Positions 25,677 through 34,040 of a DNA stretch of 38,939 nt are shown in pieces. Origin of the DNA: a bacterium (GTDB lineage Bacteria; ARS69); NCBI GenBank assembly GCA_025774805.1, contig JALGZR010000035.1:1-38939 (forward strand), read 5' to 3'. Numbering within the stretch: the first letter of the stretch is position 1; the number at the start of each line of letters is the position of its first letter. The translations under genes were made by a program, and so were the position numbers. The notes below the pieces were generated by a model, which was not told the DNA's origin, searched no databases, and saw nothing but the letters and a program-made list of their open reading frames with translations.

Positions 25677-27648
25677 TTTCTGGACGATTCGGGATTCCGT
25701 CGATCTCTACCGGGTCGACTCCTGGGGGGCGGGGTTCTTTCGGATCAGCCCCCGGGGTCACGTCGAGGTCACCCCGCGCGGACCCGACGGCCCCTCGGTC
25801 GACCTCCTCGAGCTCGTCACCGGGCTGAAGGAGCGAGGGCTCGGGTTGCCCCTGCTGCTTCGCTTTCCCGACATCATCGCCCGCCGGGTCGAAGCGCTCT
25901 GCAATGCCTTCGATCGGGCCATCGCCACCGAAGGCTACCGCGGCGCCCACCAGTGCATCTACCCGATCAAGGTCAACCAGCAGCGCAAGGTCGCCGAGGC
26001 GGTGCTGAGCGGGGCCGACCATCGTACGCTCGGTCTGGAAGCCGGATCAAAGCCCGAGGTTCTCGCCGCCCTCGCCCTCGCCGACGCCCCCGAATCCCTG
26101 ATCGTGCTCAACGGCTACAAGGACCACGAGTACGTGGAGACGGCGTTGCTCGCGACGAAGCTCGGGCGGAACGTCGTCCTGGTCGTGGATCGCTACCGGG
26201 AGCTCGATCTCATTCTGCGCGTGGCGGAGCGGCTCGACATCCGACCGCAGGTCGGAGTCCGGGTGCAGCTCGACACCCAGGTGGAGGGGAGGTGGATCGG
26301 ATCGAGCGGACTGGGCTCGAAATTCGGTCTCGAGTCCGCCGAGCTCGTCGCCGGAGTGGAGAAGCTCCGGGATCGAGGGATGCTCGACGCGCTCGTGCTG
26401 CTCCACTTCCACGTCGGCAGCCAGATACCCGGGATCCGCGGCCTCAAGGACGCGGTGCAGGAGGCGGCCCGGGTCTACGTCGAGCTCCACCGCCTCGGCG
26501 TTCCGCTTCGCTACCTCGACGTGGGCGGTGGGCTGGCCGTGGACTACGACGGTTCGCGGTCGACGAGCCACTCCTCGATGAACTACGACCTCCAGGAGTA
26601 CGCGAACAACGTCATCTACCACGTTCGCGAGATGTGCGACGAGCTCGACGTGCCCCACCCGATCATCGTGAGCGAGTCGGGACGGGCCCTGGTGGCCCAC
26701 CATTCCGTGCTCGTGCTGAGCGTGCCCGACATGGAGGAAGGACTGCCCGACGTCGTCCCCGACCCGGTCTCCTCGGACGAGCACCGCGTCCTCCACTCCC
26801 TGTACGAGACGTGGAGATCGGTCTCGCCGTCGAACGTCAGCGAATGCTGGACCGACGCCAATTTCGCCCGGGAAGAGGCGGTCACGCTCTTCGCGAACGG
26901 CGTGCTCGACCTGAAAGGCCGCGCCCGCGCCGATGAGCTCTACCGGGCCTGCTGCGCGCGGATCCTCGACCTCGTACGGAGGATGGACTCGGTCCCGAAG
27001 GGGCTCGCCGACCTCGAGCGCGAGTCGTGCGACATCTACTTCGGGAACTTCTCGATCTTCCAATCGGCACCGGACAGCTGGGCGATCGATCAGCTCTTCC
27101 CCGTTCTCCCGATCCACCGCCTCGACGAGGAGCCCACCCGGCGGGGCATCCTCGCCGACCTCACGTGCGACTCCGACGGGGTGATCGACCGCTTTCTCGG
27201 ATCGCCCGAGGGCCGACCCGTCCTCGAGCTGCACCCTCTCGACGATCAGCCGTACTACCTGGGGATCTTCCTCCTCGGGGCGTACCAGGAGATCCTCGGC
27301 GACTACCACAACCTCTTCGGGGACACGAACGCGGTGCAGGTCTCTCTCGATCGGGAGGGAAGACCGCTGCTGGCCGACGTCGTCGAGCTCGACACGGTGA
27401 CCGATGTGCTCGGTTACGTGGGATACGATCGCCGGGACCTTCTCGCGCGGATGCGGCGCGCGGTGGAGAAGGCGCTGCTGGAGGGGACACTCACGCGCCG
27501 GGAATCGGCCCTCTTCCTGCGGGACTACGAGCACGGCCTCTCCGGCACGACCTACCTGGAGGACGAGGCGGTCGAGGAGGCGGCCGAACCGACGGGGTCC
27601 GGCCCGGAGATCTCCCGAGAGAAGGTGTCTCCTCCCGTGGTGCCCTGA
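25666..27648 (+). CDS. speA: Biosynthetic arginine decarboxylase
   Basis: PLP enzyme converting arginine to agmatine, first step of the agmatine route to putrescine. 660 aa, normal for the SpeA type. Motifs include WTIRDSVDLYRVDSWG, CIYPIKVNQQRKV with the PLP lysine K102, GLGSKFGLE, LHFHVGSQIPGIRG, YLDVGGGLAVDYDG, and LADLTCDSDG with the catalytic C501 near the other end of the shared active site. The start ATG lies within the right terminal repeat of a foldback element. An in-frame TGA six bases upstream rules out a longer frame, and no other start precedes the conserved WTIRDS. The ribosome site GGTGAG is close and weak. A glycosyltransferase gene follows by 26 bases. Confidence 0.95.
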   Translation: MQPSFWTIRDSVDLYRVDSWGAGFFRISPRGHVEVTPRGPDGPSVDLLELVTGLKERGLGLPLLLRFPDIIARRVEALCNAFDRAIATEGYRGAHQCIYPIKVNQQRKVAEAVLSGADHRTLGLEAGSKPEVLAALALADAPESLIVLNGYKDHEYVETALLATKLGRNVVLVVDRYRELDLILRVAERLDIRPQVGVRVQLDTQVEGRWIGSSGLGSKFGLESAELVAGVEKLRDRGMLDALVLLHFHVGSQIPGIRGLKDAVQEAARVYVELHRLGVPLRYLDVGGGLAVDYDGSRSTSHSSMNYDLQEYANNVIYHVREMCDELDVPHPIIVSESGRALVAHHSVLVLSVPDMEEGLPDVVPDPVSSDEHRVLHSLYETWRSVSPSNVSECWTDANFAREEAVTLFANGVLDLKGRARADELYRACCARILDLVRRMDSVPKGLADLERESCDIYFGNFSIFQSAPDSWAIDQLFPVLPIHRLDEEPTRRGILADLTCDSDGVIDRFLGSPEGRPVLELHPLDDQPYYLGIFLLGAYQEILGDYHNLFGDTNAVQVSLDREGRPLLADVVELDTVTDVLGYVGYDRRDLLARMRRAVEKALLEGTLTRRESALFLRDYEHGLSGTTYLEDEAVEEAAEPTGSGPEISREKVSPPVVP

Positions 27649-27674
27649 GCGTCTCCGCCGGCGAGGATCGCCTC

Positions 27675-29261
27675 ATGTCGTCTCCGCTCGTTCGTCGTTA
27701 CCTTCCCCTCCTGATCACGCTGGCCGCGATCGTCCTCTACCAGGTCGATCTGGAGGAGGAGAAGTACAACGCGGACGAGAACCGCTGGATCTACCAGGGC
27801 GTCGAGTCGTGGCGGCATCTGCGCGCGCTCCAACTCGACGCCCCCTACTGGTCCGAGGCAGATCTGTTCTGGGGGCGGGCGAGCCCGACGATCTCGAAGT
27901 TCGCCATCGGAATCGGAATGTCGGGAACGGAGGTCTCGGTGCCTCTCCCCGAGGGTCGTCCCCCGGACGACATCCTTCGGGCGGCCCGGCGCTCCTCCGT
28001 CATCCTGGGGGCGGCCGGCGTTCTCTCTTTCTTTCTCCTCGTCCGGCGGGTCGCGGGGACGCCTCGGGCTCTCCTGGCGTGTGCCCTCCTCGGGATGTCT
28101 CCGATCTGGGTGTCGGCGTCCCGCCGGGCCATGACGGACATCCACGGGGTCGCGTTCGCGGTGGCCGCGACGTACTTTTTTCTCGTGTCCCGCGATTGGG
28201 CCCGCCGGACGCGGGGGCCGCTCGCCCTGGCGGGTTTCGCCGGCACCGGGATCCTGCTCGGCTGCGCCGTGGGCTCCAAGTTCTCCGCGGCGGGGGTCGC
28301 CATCGGGCTCGGACTGTTTCTCCTCGTGGAGACCGTCATCGCGCCCCGGGCGCTCGGATGCCGTCGAGACGCCGGAACGCGCCTCTTCCTTCTCGGGGGG
28401 GGAGCCCTGATGGCACTCGCGTCCCTGGCGGTGTTCGTAGGCTCCTATCCGTACCTGTACGACGACCCCTACGGGAAGCTCCGTCACGTGATCGAAGCCT
28501 GGACCAGCCTCCGCGAGAAGCACGCCGCCTATCCGGTTGGTGCGTTCAAGACCGCTTACCGACCCGGCCTGCACTCCATCGGCGAGGTCGGCGGGTTGCT
28601 CGTCTGGCCGGAGAGCATCACCGGGGCTTTCCTGGCTCTTCCGGTCGCGGCCGCCCTCCGCGCTCGCGCCCGAACGCTTCGCGATCGCGAGGACGGGTTC
28701 CGGAGCCGCGCCGTCGTCTGGTTCGCGCTTCTCCCGGCCGCAGTGGCCGTTCAGTTCGCTCCCGGTCGGTTGAATCACCTCTGGATCGGCTGGTTCGGGC
28801 TCATGGGCGGAATCCTGGCCTCCCTTGTCGGGGGTGCGGGCCGACCTCGACCGGCCGGAGAGAATCCTCCCCCGGGCGCGATTCCCGCCCTCGCCACGGC
28901 GACTCTCGTCGCGCTCGCGTTCATTCTGAGGAGCACGTACATCACGTGGGCGCGCTACTACATCTACCTTCTCCCCGCCTGCGCCTTCATCGCGGCCGGC
29001 GGTCTCCTGGATCTCCTCCGGCTCGCGAGGATGCTGGCCGGACGAACGATGGCCCGCGGGATCGCCGTGGCCATCGCTCTCGCCCTGCTGTCGGTGGTGG
29101 CGGCCTACCCGCTGCCCGGTGCGGCGAAGCTGGTGAGTCTTTCGAAGTCGGAGGGAATGTCCGCCGCCCGCGGCGCCGCCGATGTCACGGCGGCGCTTGT
29201 CCTGCTGACCTCGGGGGCGGCACTCGTCTCCGGTTTGCGTCGACCCCGCGCTTCGGCCTAG
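27675..29261 (+). CDS. Membrane glycosyltransferase, GT39/PMT-like (GT-C fold)
   Basis: A 528-aa integral membrane protein with about ten to twelve helices (RYLPLLITLAAIVLYQVDL first, then others such as FLLGGGALMALASLAVFVGS). The first periplasmic loop has the acidic motif YNADENRWIYQG (D34, E35) expected for the catalytic site of PMT/ArnT-type enzymes, which use polyprenyl-phosphate sugars. SRRAMTDIHGVAFA and GSKFSAAGVAIGL also fit the family. Start ATG 27675 has GAGGAT seven bases upstream; longer in-frame extension would overlap speA and is arginine-rich. The acceptor (protein, lipid or glycan) cannot be inferred. It is part of the long + strand run. Confidence 0.8.
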   Translation: MSSPLVRRYLPLLITLAAIVLYQVDLEEEKYNADENRWIYQGVESWRHLRALQLDAPYWSEADLFWGRASPTISKFAIGIGMSGTEVSVPLPEGRPPDDILRAARRSSVILGAAGVLSFFLLVRRVAGTPRALLACALLGMSPIWVSASRRAMTDIHGVAFAVAATYFFLVSRDWARRTRGPLALAGFAGTGILLGCAVGSKFSAAGVAIGLGLFLLVETVIAPRALGCRRDAGTRLFLLGGGALMALASLAVFVGSYPYLYDDPYGKLRHVIEAWTSLREKHAAYPVGAFKTAYRPGLHSIGEVGGLLVWPESITGAFLALPVAAALRARARTLRDREDGFRSRAVVWFALLPAAVAVQFAPGRLNHLWIGWFGLMGGILASLVGGAGRPRPAGENPPPGAIPALATATLVALAFILRSTYITWARYYIYLLPACAFIAAGGLLDLLRLARMLAGRTMARGIAVAIALALLSVVAAYPLPGAAKLVSLSKSEGMSAARGAADVTAALVLLTSGAALVSGLRRPRASA

Positions 29262-29372
29262 GACGGGAGCACGCCGTTGACCCGCCCCGGGGCCGGTGCT
29301 ATCGTGCCCGCTTCCAGCTCCCCTTCGGCGCACGATTGGCGGCAGGGCACCTTTCTCCGAGGCTTTCCTGGG

Positions 29373-30158
29373 ATGCGATTCGCGTTTCGGCGGGACGTCG
29401 CCCTCGGTCGTTACGTGTCCCTCGACACGCCCGTCCACCGGCTCGATCCTCGGACCAAGCTCCTGGGATTCGCCGTCGTCCTCGCCGCCCTCTTCCGCGC
29501 CGGGGAGACGGGATGCGCGGGCCTCGTTCTCCTGCTCGGAGGCCTGACGACCTGGGCGGGGATGCCGGTCCGCCGGACCGTCGGAGCACTGAAGGGAATG
29601 GCGTGGATCCTCGCGCTGACCGTTCTGTTTCAGGCGCTCTGGGTGGGGCCGCGCCACCTCGGGGGGATCGCCGCCGGCCTCCACGTCGGGATCGAGATGG
29701 GTCTGCGGCTGGTCGGAATGCTCGTCGCGGCCATGCTCCTCACCTTCTCCACGGAGCCGATTCGTCTCGCCGACGGCCTCGGGCGGCTCTTCGGGTTCCT
29801 GGAGCGCTTGCGCGTACCGGTCCGCGATCTCGCGATGGTCTTGACGCTGGCGTTGCGCTTTCTCCCGACCGTCCTGGAGGAGGCGGAGCGCCTCGTCACC
29901 GCCCAGCGGGCACGCGGCGCGCGATTCGGGGGCGGCCTGCTGACCCGGGCCCGGCGAGTTCTCCCCCTGGCGGTGCCGCTCTTCACCGGCTGTCTCCGGC
30001 GGGCGGACCGCCTGGCGCTCGCGATGGAGGCGCGCGGATACCGGGGCGGGGCGTCCCGGACCCAGCTCGACCCGCCGGCGTTCGGCCGAGGGGACGGGGT
30101 GGCGCTGATCGCCCTGACGGTTCTGCTCGCGGTGGTCTTCGGAGCGCCGGCCGACTGA
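29373..30158 (+). CDS. Energy-coupling factor transporter transmembrane protein (EcfT/CbiQ)
   Basis: A 261-aa membrane protein, the T component that links the S component to the ABC ATPases of vitamin and metal uptake systems. It starts [20 protein letters not shown] and continues [15 protein letters not shown], the usual EcfT opening. About five to six helices follow. The two coupling motifs are AQRARGARF and AMEARGYRG, close to the Ala-Arg-Gly ATPase-contact sequence. ATG 29373 is preferred over TTG 29277, whose extra 32 residues look unlike the family. No EcfA ATPase or S component is in the window, so it must work with subunits encoded elsewhere. truA follows by 20 bases. Confidence 0.88.
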   Translation: MRFAFRRDVALGRYVSLDTPVHRLDPRTKLLGFAVVLAALFRAGETGCAGLVLLLGGLTTWAGMPVRRTVGALKGMAWILALTVLFQALWVGPRHLGGIAAGLHVGIEMGLRLVGMLVAAMLLTFSTEPIRLADGLGRLFGFLERLRVPVRDLAMVLTLALRFLPTVLEEAERLVTAQRARGARFGGGLLTRARRVLPLAVPLFTGCLRRADRLALAMEARGYRGGASRTQLDPPAFGRGDGVALIALTVLLAVVFGAPAD

Positions 30159-30178
30159 CGCCGGTGAAGGGGTGAGGC

Positions 30179-30934
30179 GTGACGAGCTGGAAGCTCGTCG
30201 TGGAGTACGACGGCTCGGATTTCGCCGGGTGGCAGATTCAGCCCGGGCTCCGTACCGTACAGGGAGAGCTGACCCGGGCGCTCTCTACCGTGCTGCGCCA
30301 CGAGATCGGAGTGCAGGGAGCCGGTCGGACCGACGCGGGGGTCCATGCCCTCGGACAGGTCGCGAGCCTCGCGACCGATGCGGACGTGGCCGGCGCGCTC
30401 TACGGAGTGAACTGCGTGCTTCCGGAGGACGCGATCGTCCGTTCGGCGGAGAGGGTGCCCGACGGGTTTCACGCCCGCTTCGACGCGATCCGGAGGCACT
30501 ATCGCTATCGGCTTCACCGGGGCCCGGTGGCCCTGGAACGGAGGACCTGCCTTCGCGTTCATCCCGTTCCCGACGTACAGAGGATGCGCGCCGCCGCCTC
30601 CCGGATTCTCGGGGACCGGGACTACGCGAGCTTCGCGAGCGACGTCCCCGAGGGCGACGGCACCGTCTGCCGGGTCGAGCGCTGCGACGTCCTCGAGGAC
30701 GGAGGGTTCGTGAACGTGGAGGTGACCGCGAACCGGTTCCTCCGAAAGATGGTTCGGACACTCGTCGGGACCCTGCTCGAAGTGGGGTGGGGAAAGCGCC
30801 CGCCGGAGTGGATCGACGAGGTTCTCGAGGCGCGGGACCGCCGGCTCGCCGGCCCCGTCGTCGCGCCCCGCGGTTTGATACTGACCGCGGTGGACTACCC
30901 GCATCCCCCGGAAGGGGAGGAGGCTGCCCGATGA
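30179..30934 (+). CDS. truA: tRNA pseudouridine(38-40) synthase
   Basis: Isomerises uridines 38-40 in the anticodon stem-loop of many tRNAs. 251 aa, normal length. Motifs include [34 protein letters not shown] with catalytic D52, [14 protein letters not shown], and [19 protein letters not shown]. Start GTG 30179 has AAGGGGTGAGG just upstream. The TGA overlaps the next ATG in ATGA. It begins the tightly coupled run truA-transaldolase-htrA-purB-purL-purQ-purS-purF. Confidence 0.95.
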   Translation: MTSWKLVVEYDGSDFAGWQIQPGLRTVQGELTRALSTVLRHEIGVQGAGRTDAGVHALGQVASLATDADVAGALYGVNCVLPEDAIVRSAERVPDGFHARFDAIRRHYRYRLHRGPVALERRTCLRVHPVPDVQRMRAAASRILGDRDYASFASDVPEGDGTVCRVERCDVLEDGGFVNVEVTANRFLRKMVRTLVGTLLEVGWGKRPPEWIDEVLEARDRRLAGPVVAPRGLILTAVDYPHPPEGEEAAR

Positions 30935-31587
30935 AGTTCTTTCTCGACACCGCCAACGTGGACGAGATCCGGAAATACCAGGATCTGGGAATCGTGGACG
31001 GCGTGACGACGAATCCGACCCTGCTCTCGCGCGAGAAGGACCGGGGCGACTTCCGCGACGTGCTCCTCGAGATCTGCTCGATCGTGGACGGCCCGGTCAA
31101 CGCCGAGGTCGTCGGTGAGAACTACGAGACGATGTTCGAGGAGGGCATGAAGCTGGCCCGTATGCACGAGAACATCGTGGTCAAGATCCCCATGACCCGC
31201 GAGGGGATGAAAGCGGTCCACGCGCTGAGCGGCGAGGGAATCCAGACGAACGTCACGCTCGTCTTCTCTCCGAACCAGGCGCTGCTCGCGGCGAAAGCGG
31301 GCGCGAACTACGTGAGCCCGTTCGTCGGCCGGCTCGACGACATCAGCACGTTCGGAGTCGAGCTGATCCGCGACCTGGTCACGATTCTCGGCAACTACGG
31401 ATTCGAGACCGAGATCCTCGCGGCCTCCCTTCGGAATCCGACCCACGTCGTCGACTGCGCGGCCGCGGGCGCGCACATCGTGACGATGCCGTTCAAGGTC
31501 CTCGATGCGATGTTCAACCATCCGCTCACCGACAAGGGCATCGCGGCGTTTCTCAAGGACTGGGAGAAGATGGGGGCGAAGATCTGA
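30931..31587 (+). CDS. Transaldolase / fructose-6-phosphate aldolase family protein
   Basis: A 218-aa small TalC/FSA-type enzyme of the pentose phosphate region of metabolism. It forms a Schiff base with a lysine: K85 in [12 protein letters not shown], the same position as in E. coli [54 protein letters not shown] and [11 protein letters not shown] are all typical. Transaldolase or fructose-6-phosphate aldolase activity cannot be told apart securely from motifs alone. ATG 30931 overlaps the truA stop and has GGGGAGGAGG upstream; htrA starts three bases after the stop. Confidence 0.92.
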   Translation: MKFFLDTANVDEIRKYQDLGIVDGVTTNPTLLSREKDRGDFRDVLLEICSIVDGPVNAEVVGENYETMFEEGMKLARMHENIVVKIPMTREGMKAVHALSGEGIQTNVTLVFSPNQALLAAKAGANYVSPFVGRLDDISTFGVELIRDLVTILGNYGFETEILAASLRNPTHVVDCAAAGAHIVTMPFKVLDAMFNHPLTDKGIAAFLKDWEKMGAKI

Positions 31588-31590
31588 CCG

Positions 31591-32724
31591 ATGAGAGCGC
31601 TTCTGAGGGCCGGACTCGCGCTGCTCCTCCTCGCCGGGAGCTCTGCCGGAGCCCTCGGGGCCGACCGTGCCGAGCGGGAGCTGATCGGCGAAGAGATCCG
31701 TGCCGAACGTCGCAGCGCGATCGTGCGGGCGGCCGAGGCGGTCGGCCCCTCGGTCGTGACCGTGTCGGTGCTGCGGACGGAGATCGTCGAGGGGCCGGCC
31801 TTCTCCCGGCAGCGGGAGTTCTTCTACCCGTTTCTGCGAAGCCTCCGCCGGCGCTACTACCGGCAGGCGCAAAGTGTCGGCTCGGGGGTTCTCGTCCGGG
31901 ACGACGGCGTGCTCCTCACGAACTTCCACGTCGTGTCCGGGGCGCGGCAGATCAGGATCACGCTTCCCGGCGGTCGCGAGTTCTCCGCGGAATACGTGGG
32001 GGGATCGAAGCTCTACGACCTGGCGGTACTGAAGATCGAAGGCGAGGGGGAGCGGGTTCCCGCCGCTCCCCTGGCGGAGTCGGGGGATCTCCTCATCGGA
32101 GAGTGGGTCATCGCGATCGGGAATCCCTTCGGTTACCTGCTGGGCGACACCGAGCCCACCGTGACGGTCGGGGTCGTCAGCGCGGTGTCGCGCGACATCC
32201 TTCCCGAGCAGGAGGGGGGCGACACGATCTACAAGGACATGATCCAGACCGACGCGGCGATCAACCCCGGCAACTCGGGCGGGGCGCTGGTCAACTCGGT
32301 CGGCGAGGTGATCGGGATCAACACATTCATCTTCTCCAGCTCGGGGGGAAGCCAGGGCATCGGCTTCGCGATCCCCATCGAGACCGCCCGTCTCGTCATG
32401 CAGGAGATCCTCGAGCACGGAGAGGTTCGGCCGGTCTGGGTCGGCATCCAGATCCAGGAGTTCGACGAGGACCTCGCGGACATGCTCGACCTCGGGATCG
32501 ACCGCGGGGTCATCATCACCAAGGTGGATGCGGGAAGCCCGTCGGAACGGGCCGGCCTCCGCCGGGGGGACGTGATCCGGACGATCGACGGCCAGCGGAT
32601 CTGGGACTATGAGGACGCACGCCGCGCGCTGTACGGTACGCTGGTGGACAAGCTGGTCGAATTCGAGGTGGAGCGCCCCGGGAAGCGCTCCACTCATGTC
32701 CTTCGACTCGTGGAGCGCCGATGA
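31591..32724 (+). CDS. HtrA/DegP-type serine protease with one PDZ domain
   Basis: A 377-aa secreted or membrane-tethered protease for envelope quality control. It has a signal sequence (RALLRAGLALLLLAGSSAG, cleavage near ALGA), a trypsin-like domain with H113 (NFHVV), D143 (LYDLAVL) and S229 (GNSGGAL), and a single PDZ domain near residues 280-370 (including VGIQIQEF, VDAGSPSERAGLRRGDVI and IDGQRIWD). A short acidic-basic helical stretch follows the signal. The ATG sits three bases after the transaldolase stop. Its TGA overlaps purB in ATGA, so it is translationally coupled to purine genes. Confidence 0.93.
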   Translation: MRALLRAGLALLLLAGSSAGALGADRAERELIGEEIRAERRSAIVRAAEAVGPSVVTVSVLRTEIVEGPAFSRQREFFYPFLRSLRRRYYRQAQSVGSGVLVRDDGVLLTNFHVVSGARQIRITLPGGREFSAEYVGGSKLYDLAVLKIEGEGERVPAAPLAESGDLLIGEWVIAIGNPFGYLLGDTEPTVTVGVVSAVSRDILPEQEGGDTIYKDMIQTDAAINPGNSGGALVNSVGEVIGINTFIFSSSGGSQGIGFAIPIETARLVMQEILEHGEVRPVWVGIQIQEFDEDLADMLDLGIDRGVIITKVDAGSPSERAGLRRGDVIRTIDGQRIWDYEDARRALYGTLVDKLVEFEVERPGKRSTHVLRLVERR

Positions 32725-34040
32725 TCGCGAGATACACGCGACCCGAAATGGGTGCGCTCTTCACCGATCAGAAGAAGTTCGAGACCTGGCTTGAGGTCGA
32801 GATCGCGATTCTCGAAGCGCTGGCGGACGCGGGGCAGGTTCCCGCGGCCGACGTCGCCGAGGTCAAGGCAAAGGCGAAGGTCGACGCGGCCCGCATCGCG
32901 GAGATCGAGGCGGAGACGAATCACGACGTCGTCGCGTTTCTCCGCAACGTGACGGAGCACGTGGGGGAGGCCGCGCGCTGGGTGCACCTCGGAGTGACCA
33001 GCTCCGACGTGGTGGACACGGCGTGGGCTCTCCTGCTGCGGGAGGCGGGCACCCGCCTGCTCGACGGCATCGACGGCCTGCGCCGGGCGGTCGCGAAGCT
33101 CGCCGTCGAGCACCGCCACACCCCGATGATCGGGAGGACGCACGGCGTGCACGCCGAGCCCACCACCTTCGGGCTGAAGCTCGCCGTGTTCTGGAAGGAG
33201 CTGGGCCGGAACCGGGAGCGGGTCGCACGGGCCGTCACGACGATCTCCGTCGGGAAGGTCTCCGGCGCGGTCGGCACGTTCGCCCACCTCGACCCGGACA
33301 TCGAAGCGGGCGCGTGCCGCCGTCTCGGGCTCGAGCCGGCCCCGGTCTCCACTCAGATCCTGCAGCGCGACCGCCACGCCGAGTTCGCGTTCGCCCTGGC
33401 GGTCACCGCGGCCACCCTGGAGAAGATGGCCCTCGAGGTCCGTCATCTGCACCGGACCGAGGTGCGTGAGGTCCAGGAGCAGTTCGCCCGGAAGCAGACC
33501 GGCTCCTCCTCCATGCCCCACAAGCGCAACCCGATTCTCTCCGAGCGGATCTGCGGGCTCGCCCGGATCGTGCGGGGGGATCTCCTCGTCGCGCTCGAGA
33601 ACGTCGCCCTCTGGCACGAGCGGGACATCAGCCACTCCTCGGCGGAGCGCGTCACGCTCCCCGACGGCTGCATCCTCGTCGACTATCTTCTCGCGAAGAC
33701 CACCGCCCTGATCGAGAACCTCCTGGTCTTCCCCGAGAACATGCGCGCGAATCTCGACCGTACGCGCGGACTCGTCTTCTCCCAGAACCTCCTGCTCGAT
33801 CTCGTCCGTGCGGGCCGGACGCGCGAGGACGCCTACCGGGCCGTGCAGCGGGCGTCGGCGAGGGTCTGGGACGAGAACATCACCTTCCGCGAGGCGGTGA
33901 CGGGCGACGAGGCGATCACTTCCACGCTCAGCGGCGAGGCCATCGACGCGGCGCTCTCGCTGGAGCGGTCGCTGCGCAACGTGGACCGCGTGTTCGAGCG
34001 GATCCACATCACCGATCGGGAGGCCGCCGTTGCCGGTTGA
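32721..34040 (+). CDS. purB: Adenylosuccinate lyase
   Basis: Cleaves SAICAR to AICAR and adenylosuccinate to AMP plus fumarate. 439 aa. The start MIARYTRPEMGALFTDQKKF, the TNHDVVAF and HLGVTSSDVVDTA segments, RTHGVHAEPTTFG, and the fumarase/lyase signature TGSSSMPHKRNP with its catalytic serine are all present. It overlaps htrA by ATGA and purL by 11 bases, so the run is one transcript. No fusion or truncation seen. Confidence 0.97.
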   Translation: MIARYTRPEMGALFTDQKKFETWLEVEIAILEALADAGQVPAADVAEVKAKAKVDAARIAEIEAETNHDVVAFLRNVTEHVGEAARWVHLGVTSSDVVDTAWALLLREAGTRLLDGIDGLRRAVAKLAVEHRHTPMIGRTHGVHAEPTTFGLKLAVFWKELGRNRERVARAVTTISVGKVSGAVGTFAHLDPDIEAGACRRLGLEPAPVSTQILQRDRHAEFAFALAVTAATLEKMALEVRHLHRTEVREVQEQFARKQTGSSSMPHKRNPILSERICGLARIVRGDLLVALENVALWHERDISHSSAERVTLPDGCILVDYLLAKTTALIENLLVFPENMRANLDRTRGLVFSQNLLLDLVRAGRTREDAYRAVQRASARVWDENITFREAVTGDEAITSTLSGEAIDAALSLERSLRNVDRVFERIHITDREAAVAG

